NCBI GenBank assembly: GCA_003971905.1
Contig: RSEE01000098.1
Location: forward strand, 69,501 to 133,500
Reading direction: 5' to 3'
DNA from: Moniliella sp. 'wahieum'
Taxonomy: Eukaryota > Basidiomycota > Moniliellomycetes > Moniliellales > Moniliellaceae
Length of the DNA stretch: 64,000 nucleotides
The position numbers and the translations under genes were made by a program. Every line of letters begins with the position of its first letter. Position 1 is the first letter of the stretch. Below, piece by piece: positions 55,750 to 64,000 of this stretch. The notes beneath the pieces are model-generated. The model did not search any database. It was not told where the DNA came from and saw only the letters and a program-made list of their open reading frames with translations.

Positions 55750-56757
55750 TCACAAGAGCTGGTTCATCAAAGCGAGGGAATACTCGACACCAACAAACGT
55801 GGCAGCGTTGGCCGGGAACGCACGCGCCATGGCCGGCCAAAAGCCCCGGAACAGGGCGCGGACGCCGTCGGCAGCGACGGTTTTGCGAATACAATCGGCA
55901 AAACCAGTGTACGTGCCGGGTGGGGCGCCCTGGATGCGCGACTTGATCACATCTGGTGGCATGGCCAAGGACCACATGGCCATCCCGGCCGTGCCACCGG
56001 CCAGAATGACATGGAGCAAGCTGAGTGATTCGCCTGGTTTCGCCCCGCTGGAGTCAAGCACGTTTTGATGGACTCGTAGGCGCAGAAGTAGGCCGCGCTG
56101 CCGGGACCGTCGCGGGCCAAGGTGGCACCTGTGCCGCGGAAAATGGAGCGCAAACCGCCCTCGGCGTACAACTGTTTCAACACATCCCCCACACCGTTGT
56201 ACTGCGGTCCATGCGCACTTTGGCCCTGCAGCTGCAGCAGCACCTTGACCCGTTCCGCCGGGCCCGTGGCCAGCGTCGTCGGCACCGCACTGAAGAATCC
56301 GGCAAAGGCAAGCTCGGGCAAGGTCAAGGTTGGGTCCGCGCGATTGGGCGTCGCGGCATAGACCAGTTTCTTGCCCATGTCGTACGACCAAAAGGACAAG
56401 GCAAAGATGGGCGTGACCCCCAAGAAGGGAGGAAGCATGCCCCGGTACAACCTGCCCCAGGCAAAGGTCAGATCATGGAAACCAGTGCGCAGCCGCACTC
56501 ACGCAAACGCAAACGCATACGCATACGTACCCACGCACCCCATCCGCCGCAATCGTCTTCTTCACCACGTCCAGCGCGCCGGTATATGTGCCGGGCGGAG
56601 CGGTCTGCAGGCGGGTCTTGGTCAGGTCAAACGGTTGGCCGACCAGCACGGCGGCCATGCCCCCAACTCCGCCAGAGAGGAAGGATTTGATCGGGTCCGT
56701 GTCGCCCCGCTGCTCCTCGTACGAAACGGACACGTCCTCGACGGATGGATCGGACAT
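55750..56757 (-). CDS. Mitochondrial carnitine/acylcarnitine carrier
   Basis: SLC25-family inner-membrane carrier exchanging acylcarnitine for carnitine. Three repeats carry the signatures QPFDLTKTRLQTAPPGTYTG, GPAERVKVLLQLQGQ and MPPDVIKSRIQGAPPGTYTG. The matrix and transmembrane parts LYRGMLPPFLGVTPIFALSF and ALFRGFWPAMARAFPANAAT match the CRC1/SLC25A20 type better than other carriers. One intron, 56452-56530, splits a Gly codon. The start MSDPSVEDVS is chosen at 56757. An in-frame upstream ATG at 56868 would add 37 residues. A missing base near 56055 shifts the third repeat. Confidence 0.88.
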
Positions 56758-57397
56758 GATGGAGGCACCAGGCGCGAGAGGGTGCTGCGACAAGGTAGAT
56801 AGGAATGCACGCACCAACGCAATCTTTTCTTCGGTGGATTCAGGGTTCTGGAAGCAATCGTCAATCATCGATTAATCATCACATCGACGGGTCGATCATC
56901 GAGATCATCGGGATCATCGATGGCTCAGAGCCCGGCGGGTTTGGAACGTTCATTAATTTATCTCATCCCGGCAATTTCGCCTGGCCTACACCGTCTCTCA
57001 CAGCTGCCTGTGGCCTCTAGCCCACAACAGACGGGCGTGGCAAGAGAGCAGCCGAGAAACATGTCGGGTCGACCATTTGCATCAATCCTTTCCGGTGAAG
57101 GGGGGCATCCGGGTTCACCTTGAACGTTCAACGAACGAACGAACGAGCTAACGAACGTGATGGATGATCCAAGCATCACAAGAGCGAGCTAAGCGCTAAC
57201 AACGAGCAAAACGGAGGGCCAGTACGCCAAGCGGCGGGAGAGGAATCTGGTATGGGTACAATGGGCGCATCGTGCGCAGCGACAATAACAGAGCAAAGGA
57301 GGGGGGGGGGGTACAAGCGAGGTAAAAAGGTCGTCCATGGTTTTTGGTTGTAGTTCAGTGTGGTAAGTGTGCAAAAGAAAAGCTCAATGCTCAAAGC
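56758..57397. other. Intergenic spacer between two minus-strand genes
   Basis: Contains ATCATCGATnATC-type repeats at about 56860-56920 and (AACG)n-like AACGAACGAACGAACGAGC at about 57129-57148. A G-run lies at 57301-57311. No gene. Confidence 0.35.
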
Positions 57398-59839
57398 TCA
57401 AAGCTTGGCGCGATCAGGCAGGCGGTCGTGGAGGAGAATGACGTTGACCGTGATGTCGTCCCGGTACCGGCGCGATTCCGGGGACGGGATGGCCAACAAC
57501 CCTGCGACGCGCTCGCGGTGGGCACCGCCGAGCGCATTGCGGATCAGGTGGGTGGATAAGTTGTCGTCGGCAAAGGTAAATGTTTGGTCTGCCTTGGAAG
57601 GAGGCGTCAAGGGGTTGCTCCCTGCCTGGGCAGGTGGGGAGGAGGGGGAGACGCCGTGATTGGGACCATGAAGGACATGAGCCAAGAGAGATGTCGTTTT
57701 GACATCCCCTTTCAGCCCAGCCAGGTGGCCAGCAACCAACGCCCCCACCTCGTCGTTGGACAGCATGTCCCACAACCCATCGGTGGCCATGACAATGAAA
57801 CGCAGCTCCTTTCCCCTCGCCCGGTCAGACGAAGGGGTTAAGGGCGGCAAGTGCTGTACCTGGACAAGCGGCTCAGGGGTGACATAAGGCGGGGTACGCA
57901 GCAAACTCGGAATCCGCCGCGCCTCAGCCACACCTCCGGGTACAAACGCATTGTACAGGCGCTCCTGCAGGGACCGATCCCATTTGTACACCGCATCTCC
58001 AAACGCCCGTGTCGGTTCCAGGCCGCCAAGAACCCGGCCACGCATGATGACCTGGTCCGCTTCTTGAGGCGGGTGCTCAGCGCGCATGCGCGCTACCTCG
58101 GACGGGTTCCGGCCGGTCTGGTCTGTCGACAGCGGCTCAAACACCCATGTTTGCGAGCTGGGATTCCAGAACCCACCAATCGCACGCGAGTCGCCCGTAC
58201 AAGCCACATATACGTTTCCCCGTGCCGAGTCAATGTAGGTCAACAACGCACAGGAACCATTCATCGCGGGTCGCAAAGCATCGTACGCAGCTTGTTGTCG
58301 CTCCGCTAGGGTGGGACCAGACGGCGGAGTAGTCCCTCCCAATAATCTGGCAAAGCGGCTGACACTGGTCGCCTCCGTCGGCGGCGCCGAGGACGAAGCG
58401 GATACAATATGCTGCTGGGAGGTGGTGTATTTGACAAGGCAGCCACCAGTAGCTCGTACTCATGCAGCAGCTCGACCGGCGTCGAGCAGATTTCTTTATC
58501 TAAATTGGCAAACGCTTTCCTCAATGCCATCTCGACCAAACTTGGGTCGGCATCAAGGGCAACGTTAGGATAGGTCGGGGCTGCACCGTTGGATGAGAGG
58601 AAGGCTTGCCGCCCAATAGTCCCCCGAGGGATAATGCGCTGGCCCACGGTCTTGGACCTGGGCTCACAAGTGCTGCTGGCCCGCCCCTAGCGGCGGCCAA
58701 CTGAGAATATTCCGCTTGTTGGCGAAAGAGCTTGTCAAGCTCAAGGGCAACGAATGGGATCAGTTTTTGGGCAAGGAGGGTGGACGTGGCGCTCCCTGCA
58801 TGTCCGTCCATGACGGCAAAAAGCAAAGGTCGCCCTTGGTGTTCCCCAAGGAGCTGCTCCAGCGGCAGGCCAGTCCCGCTCAACAATTACCTCGGCGCGC
58901 TTGTCTTCGCAGGGCGCATTGGATGCTACCGAGTTGGTGTCAAACCGAGCCACACGGCAAGCGCCGGGGGGCGGTCGACCTGGGTAGATCGTTCGTGCGA
59001 ACGAAGCACCCGGTCAACCTCATTGGCAGCTAGCGCCGTGACAATCTTGTATCCACCCCCATCTGCACTGGATCGACGCACAGCAAATTGGGTTGGGGCG
59101 GCGGTGGAAAGGGATCGTGAGCCAAACCCGCCGCCGGATCCGGGTGGCGTGAGGTACCAGCCACCGAGTGTGACACATCCAACAACCAGGGCCGCATAGG
59201 CAGGCCAGTGCTGGCGCAAGTGGGCAGCAACAACAGAGTTGTTGGATGGCTTGCGCGGACCAGTGGAGAAGGATCGGTCATGGAGCGCAGCATGACGGAT
59301 GAGCGCTTCGGGGATCTGGAATGTGAGGGGGCGGGACAGGCAGGCTTGCCTGTGCGTGGGTGGGCGGGGCACTGGGCTGGTGGCGCCAGCTGGCTCGGGG
59401 CGGATCGGGGCAACGCGTGAGCGGCGAAGGGCTCGGCTGGGATGGGCAGAGGGCCGACGAGGGAGAGGAGAGCAGGAGTCCTCGCCAGCCGAGTCGGATG
59501 CGGACGAGTCGCTGTCACTGGTCCAGGCGGTGGAGGCAGAGGTCGTGCGGGTGGACAGCGAGCCGCCCACGCCGGCCGAGGGACGCGACATGCGGCCGCG
59601 CCACGGAGGGCACGGCGTGCGCCGGCGCCGACGCCCGGGCCATGGGTGTTGCCACTGGAGTGGGTGTGGGGGCCATGGGCGCGGCGACGCGGAGGCGGCG
59701 GGGGAGGCGACGCAGGGGGGGAGGGCGATGGGTAGGAGTAGGTGTAGGTGTGGGCCAGCCGTGCGTGCGCACGGAGGCGCAGCGCGGTGCGGGCAGCGGC
59801 CGCGGCGGGGCGCAGCGGCGGCGGACGGCGAGGCAGCAT
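57398..59839 (-). CDS. PP2C phosphatase, pyruvate dehydrogenase phosphatase-like, mitochondrial
   Basis: Metal-dependent Ser/Thr phosphatase that probably activates the pyruvate dehydrogenase E1 subunit. The start MLPRRPPPLRPAAAAARTAL (59839) is a strong presequence. Later HWPAYAALVVGCVTLGGWYL is a membrane segment. Catalytic motifs in order: VARFDTNSVASNAPCEDKRA, FAVMDGHAGSATSTLLAQKL, VACTGDSRAIGGFW, VLGGLEPTRAFGDAVYKW, FIVMATDGLWDMLSNDEVGA and RRYRDDITVNVILL. The DGHAG, DSRA and EPTRAFGD forms fit the PDP/Ptc5 subgroup. The proline-rich region between presequence and membrane segment is read across frames and is uncertain. At least three frame changes occur. It lies in tandem with CRC1, also mitochondrial. 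Confidence 0.82.
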
Positions 59840-60930
59840 GGAGGAGCGCTGCGCGCAGACGCTCAGACGCCCAGACAGCCAGGCGAAGCACGCAGGCAGA
59901 CGCTGGCGGTGCGCAAGATGGGCTGCGAGATGGGATGCGAGAGGAGAGGGTACAGGAGATAGCAGAGGAGATGGCAGATGAGATGGTGGTGGTGGGGCAC
60001 CAAAGTTCGAACTGCGGGCGCAGGCCCAGTGCCGAGCGGCGGGCTGCCTGCACGGGGGAAGTGCTGCTGCCGGGGCTGCCCGTCGACACTGGCGCGGTGC
60101 AGCACACGAGAGGCAGCACACACCGCACTCTGCCCGCCGGCTCCGACTTGGTCCGGGCCGACTTGGTGCGCAATAATTAATCACGAATCACTAATCATGA
60201 ATCAGCGGGAATAAGCGCTGCTGGCGTAGGATTGCTTCCCACGCCCTGTCCCATCCCATCTGCCCTCCCTCCGCCCTCGGCTCCGCACCTACGCCAGCGT
60301 CAAGCTTCACACACTTCCCAGCTCCCCAACCACAGCGCGCTCCAACCAGTAGCACGCATGGGGGCCAGTGCCCATCGCAGACAGGGGGTCCGGGCACACA
60401 CGCACCGCGTATCAGTAAAGCCGTTCGATGCCATGGTCACAGGCCCACCCTTTGATACCGACGGGCTGAATCTATCAGCAGAGCCAACAACTTCCTTGCA
60501 AATGGCATGGGGTTTACACAGCAGTAGGGGGGGAACAGTTAATACACCGAATAAGGAGAGCCAGCCGCGGTCGCAGTCTCAACACCCTTTTTTTTGTAAG
60601 CAGCTCGAGCGAAGGCGTCCTGCTGATGCTGCTCGGTGGCGATGCTCCTCTTCTTCCTCTATCAGTGGGTGCCACGAGATGTGGTGGAGTTCACCGCTCC
60701 CTTTCCCAGTGCACAGTGTATATATAAAGGGACCGTCGGAAGGGACCCCCTGGCCACATATATAAATGCAGATAACACATCATATCAAGGAACGCCAAAT
60801 GTATAGTTGAACTCATTGCTGTCATAATGTGTTCAACGGAAACCACACAACATAGTTGCGACCACCGGCCACGTTAGTTCGTTGAACTTCAGTCGTGAGT
60901 AGTTACTAGTTACTGCCCATTCTTCTCTCC
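59840..60930. other. Upstream region of the PDP-like gene and start of the gene-poor right end
   Basis: No further gene recognised. Plus-strand frames at 59299-60180 are antisense to the PDP-like gene and its promoter. A T-run (60590-60597) and TATATATAA (about 60718-60726) lie in the right half. Confidence 0.35.
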
Positions 60931-61095
60931 CATGTTGCGACAGCGCTTGCACTATTACTGCATCTCGTAAATGTGTTCGCTGTGGTTTATGCGTCCATGG
61001 GAACCACAACAGTAGTACAATCAGATCGCCATTGACCTCGATGGCCGCAGCAGGCGCATGGAAGGGCCAAATGTACGAACCAAGCAGACAAACAC
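60930..61095 (-). mobile_element. Decayed reverse-transcriptase fragment, copy 1
   Basis: Minus-strand translation includes YIWPFHAPAAAIEVNGDLIV and HKPQRTHLRD. These align with YSYNAPHVRAAANEVNDYLI and RPTHLRSNASA of the second copy at 62.6-62.9 kb. The DNA is also visibly similar (GCGGCCATCGAGGTCAATGG versus GCGGCCAACGAGGTCAACGA). Confidence 0.5.
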
Positions 61096-61170
61096 GCTTA
61101 TCATGGAGAGATGCCTTACTAACGGCAGGACTGAAAACACATTCCCACTGCCTCTGGCAGATGTAACCCT

Positions 61171-61827
61171 GTGGTTACACGAGATGGACGGAGCCAAAGT
61201 AGATGGGGCATGATTTGCTCTCCTGCAACGATCCCGTCACTGACAAAGCCTCTTTTCTCAATTTCCAACCTTCTCATGGCTTTTTGGACCCCCCCGCTGG
61301 CTTCTTTTACGGGACGGACCGTGCCCTGTCCTGCTTCAGAGATGGTATTATGTGTTCTCCTGACGGATCACACACGTAATCCCACCGTCTGTGAGATGCC
61401 CCTCTGTTCTATATCTTCCTTGACCCCTTTGTGTATCTTTCTTTCATCACGCGATCTTGTTTCCCGTGCGAATGCTTCTCCTTCCTCTGGTATAGTATAT
61501 AGGGCGCCATTCCATGCATGCAGCCTGAATGGATACCTGAATGAATACCACAAAACAGCATCCCAAGTAAGTCCCCCCTTCATCTCCTCTAGAATTACCC
61601 CTTGGCGGGCAATACCTCCCTCTCTTCCCATGCGAGGTCAAAAAGCTACCCCTTTTCTCCTCAAAGCAATCGAGAGGTTGCTATATGCAGGACCGAGATG
61701 GGCTCTCAGCCCGTTAGTACTAGGCATTGAATCCATATCATTGACAGAGATTAAGGCTGGGACAGGGGGACTAAACCGAACCGTTCATCTTGCGGGGTTT
61801 ACTTGGAAGAAGCGCCACCAAGGTTAA
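61171..61827 (+). CDS. Unassigned 218-codon open frame
   Basis: Longest uninterrupted frame of the right end. It has no recognisable domain, and its composition is not clearly coding. Its 3' part overlaps the dispersed repeat at 61713-61791, and its end meets the reverse-transcriptase remnant on the other strand. Chance or transposon-related sequence is more likely than a host gene. Confidence 0.15.
   Translation: MVTRDGRSQSRWGMICSPATIPSLTKPLFSISNLLMAFWTPPLASFTGRTVPCPASEMVLCVLLTDHTRNPTVCEMPLCSISSLTPLCIFLSSRDLVSRANASPSSGIVYRAPFHACSLNGYLNEYHKTASQVSPPFISSRITPWRAIPPSLPMRGQKATPFLLKAIERLLYAGPRWALSPLVLGIESISLTEIKAGTGGLNRTVHLAGFTWKKRHQG
61713..61791 (+). repeat. Dispersed repeat, copy B
   Basis: Matches 29728-29826 (core ATATCATTGACAGAGATTAA in this copy). 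It begins 33 bp beyond the stop (61824) of the reverse-transcriptase remnant, in the position of its 3' untranslated end. Confidence 0.55.
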
Positions 61828-62870
61828 AGAACCAGGGGGATCGCCAGGATATCAGGACCCTCCGGTGGTCGCCATTCGGTCCCGTACCCTAGGAAGCGCG
61901 TGTGGACATGGATGAACGTGGTAGACATCCGAGCGAGGAACCATTTCCATTGAGACTCAGTAGCCAATCCTGCCAATGCGCAAATATCTTTTTGCCCGCT
62001 GTCTTGGTGCCGTAGTGTCCTCGCGTCGTCAAAACCAGGGGGAAAACCCGCTCTTGAGTGCGTCCCTGGTACTTGGCGTTCTTGTCGCATCCTACTGCTT
62101 GTTGAAGCAGCCGAAAAGCAGCTCCTTCTCCCGGCGTTCCAAAGGCGACGCAGTGCTCTCGTGCACCACCTGCCGGTACGCGCTCTGCGCCTCTTGCGTT
62201 CCCATGTCGCGCAGCGTGTGGTCCACCTCCATTCCTGATCATCCCAGTGCTCCAGGCCCCACCACACGCGGTAGTCAGTGCGCTGTGCCCTCCATCCGCG
62301 CCTCGTCCCATCCTCTTCCTCCACAGATGGTTCGTTGCGGACGTGGGTGTCGGGGATGGAGCGTATGAACTGGAGAATGGGCTCCCGCTTTGCCTCATGC
62401 AACGCACCAAACTTGGCCTGGGTGCGGGTGCAAGACATAATGTCCCAGCGAGGACATGACACCGCACTTGCACATGCTGCGCGTGGTGCGGCACAGCGTG
62501 CGGAGCTGGAGACCAACCTGGACCTGCTGGTCAGAGAGCTTGAGGTAGGGAGCGGTGGAGGGATTGGCGGAGAGCCAATTGTGGCTCAGCGGGTTGCTGT
62601 GCTCAATCACACGGCGACCATCGGCAGCGTCCAGCTTCTGGAGCAGCTCCTGTCGACTTTGCTCCCACATCGCCCGGCAGCGCTGGCGTTGCTTCGTAAA
62701 TGTGTTGGCCGTAGCCGTTTGCGGCCCCGAACGGTCAACATAAGAGTGGTAATAAGATAGTCGTTGACCTCGTTGGCCGCGGCACGGACGTGGGGCGCAT
62801 TATACGAGTAAAGCGGGCTACCACATCCTCCCATCCGGAGAGGTAGGCTCATGAGCATGTCGAAATGGTC
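61824..62870 (-). mobile_element. Remnant of a non-LTR retrotransposon reverse-transcriptase ORF, C-terminal part
   Basis: Minus-strand pieces in order: MLMSLPLRMGGCGSPLYSYN with APHVRAAANEVNDYLITTL (end of the RT domain), then CKCGVMSSLGHYVLHPHPG (the Cys-rich C-x-C-G segment). RAQRTDYRVWWGLEHWD and VDHTLRDMGTQEAQSAYRQV follow in the next frame. VFPLVLTTRGHYGTKTAGKK and IFAHWQDWLLSLNGNG come last. The order RT end, CxCG-H box, EP/RxD domain and FPLVLTTRG box is typical of the C-terminal half of long interspersed-element polyproteins. Frame changes occur at least twice, so it is either decayed or mis-sequenced. Nothing upstream of about 62,900 could be recognised. Confidence 0.6.
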
Positions 62871-63669
62871 GTCCTGGCACCTTGAGGGTCCTCGTCGCCT
62901 CGGATCCGTCTGAACTCCGTACAGATGAAGGCATCGGTAGGCATCATATTTACCGTCCGCATTCTACCAAATCAACCCAAGCGCTGCCATCACCACGTGG
63001 ATTGCACTGTTTACCACATCAAGGTCCGTTCAGGCCGCCGGACCCATGCATGCCCTGGTCGCACGGGGGGGCTGTGGTGTGTACACTGCATCTGTGGCTG
63101 GTTGAGGGACAGCCACTGTAGGGCCAAACTGCCCAGGTACTAATATCGACTGGACTCACCCGCCCGCGTCCCACCCCCTATCGCAGCAGGCGGTGCTTTA
63201 GGCCTTAGGACCAATGAGGATGAGTGGAGGACTGTGGGTGGTTTTGTATGGCGTCCTAAGGGGGGGGTTGGTTACTGTGGCTCTGAAAGAGGATGCATGA
63301 CGCAAGGCCGGGCCTGTGGACAAAATGGGGACGGTGGGGCAAGAGGGATCGGTGGTGCGAAGGATGATGGTCTGCGTCGTCTGGGATGAATGTCAAGTAT
63401 ACGACCCCGCCAGGATTTCTTACAAAACCACATCCACATGTTTCCTCTCTCGGTCCTCATGGCAACTTGAGTAGACTATAGGCCAAGACGTCTTATCATT
63501 TGACCTCCGAAGTCTGCGCGTGTGTATACCCAGGCTTCAATGTTAGAACCCCTGTCTCCTCTAGGTGTGCCGCATAAGACTTAGACTTAGACCTCAACCA
63601 CCGCCGTCGCGATTGCATTGCTCTTGATCACCAGAGGTTCATCACCCTACCCCTTGGGTTCCTCCGGCC
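62871..63669. other. Right-end spacer
   Basis: Probably continues the decayed element on the left. GGGGGGG runs and GGCCTTAGGACC near 63200 are present. No gene recognised. Confidence 0.3.
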
Positions 63670-64000
63670 TTACAGACTATGCCGCGTGGGGTATAATATG
63701 GGGCCTGTTGGAGCATTCGGAGGATCAGTGATGGCGGTGGGTCGCTTGTTGCGGGACTCGGGAACACAGGAGGCGACGCTTGCGTAATGCGGGAGGATGG
63801 GATAGGCGTTTGGAACGCCGGGGGGAGCGGTGCGCTGTGCTTCGACCGTTTTGGAAGAGGCAGAAGGCGACAAGGACGCCACGCCCACAGTACCGCCGGG
63901 ACGCATGAGCCATGAAGCTTGAAGCTTGAAGGGCGTGTGTTGTGGTGCAGGAAAAGACTGCTGGTTGGAGGGGAAGAATAGAATCACACCATTGGTGGGA
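63670..64000 (-). CDS. Possible 3' end of a gene running off the right edge
   Basis: A minus-strand frame open from the window edge to a stop at 63670 reads VILFFPSNQQSFPAPQHTPF, SPSASSKTVEAQRTAPPGVP and ESRNKRPTAITDPPNAPTGP. The composition is Ser/Pro/Thr-rich and protein-like but unidentified. It could be the disordered C-terminus of a larger protein. Confidence 0.3.
   Translation of the reverse strand, partial: PTNGVILFFPSNQQSFPAPQHTPFKLQASWLMRPGGTVGVASLSPSASSKTVEAQRTAPPGVPNAYPILPHYASVASCVPESRNKRPTAITDPPNAPTGPILYPTRHSL

Noticed and set aside
59299-60180. Plus-strand 293-codon frame
   Set aside because: Antisense to the presequence and linker of the PDP-like gene; Arg/Gly-rich reflection of proline-rich coding.

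Overview
The window is nuclear DNA from a GC-rich, gene-dense fungus. Fungal signs are a mitochondrial cytochrome c peroxidase (CCP1), the acetolactate synthase regulatory subunit ILV6, PEX6, a UAF30/SWIB-type factor, MCB boxes in front of MCM7, and short GT-AG introns (about 60-240 bp, donors mostly GTACGT or GTATGT). The N-terminus of RPL21 fits a basidiomycete better than an ascomycete, but the phylum is an inference.

Layout from left to right. 0.5-3.2 kb: a PWWP protein ending in an integrase-binding-like domain. 3.5-4.9 kb: an ornithine cyclodeaminase/mu-crystallin homologue. 5.7-7.3 kb: the divergent pair RPL21/RPS9. 7.9-9.9 kb: eIF2-beta, divergent from a thioredoxin with a hydrophobic tail. 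10.6-15.3 kb: PEX6. 15.7-17.2 kb: the divergent pair RPS11/RPS12. 17.6-19.6 kb: a NUFIP1/Rsa1-like snoRNP assembly factor. 19.9-24.7 kb: a forkhead protein. 25.3-26.3 kb: ILV6. 26.3-30.7 kb: a gene-poor block with LTR-like and tandem repeats. 30.7-33.3 kb: MCM7. 34.2-35.3 kb: a DEK_C/SWIB protein. 35.8-38.9 kb: a large protein of unknown function with a mitochondrial-type N-terminus. 40.5-41.7 kb: CCP1. 43-49.6 kb: THO2. 50.3-51.9 kb: PRP19. 52.1-52.7 kb: MBF1. 52.7-53.9 kb: a gene-free repeat-bearing stretch. 53.9-55.5 kb: the divergent pair RPL27/RPS23. 55.7-56.8 kb: the carnitine/acylcarnitine carrier. 57.4-59.8 kb: a pyruvate dehydrogenase phosphatase-like PP2C. 60.2-64 kb: a gene-poor end with decayed reverse-transcriptase fragments and possibly the end of one more gene.

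Themes. Six cytosolic ribosomal protein genes lie as three head-to-head pairs, and each shared promoter holds a TAGGGTT (telobox-like) heptamer. Several of these genes have a 5' UTR intron whose acceptor lies 4-5 nt before the ATG. Other genes serve mRNP and snRNP biology (THO2, PRP19, NUFIP1-like), replication (MCM7), transcription (PWWP, forkhead, SWIB, MBF1) and mitochondrial or peroxisomal acetyl-unit metabolism (CRC1, PDP-like, PEX6).

Assembly quality matters for every entry. Many essential genes are split between reading frames by apparent one-base indels, mostly missing bases and often in short homopolymers. RPS9, for example, needs three corrections. Because this affects many conserved housekeeping genes I read it as consensus error, not pseudogenisation. 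Coordinates therefore span whole genes, although the printed sequence is not one open frame in many of them. No tRNA, rRNA, CRISPR array or novel defence-like system was found.
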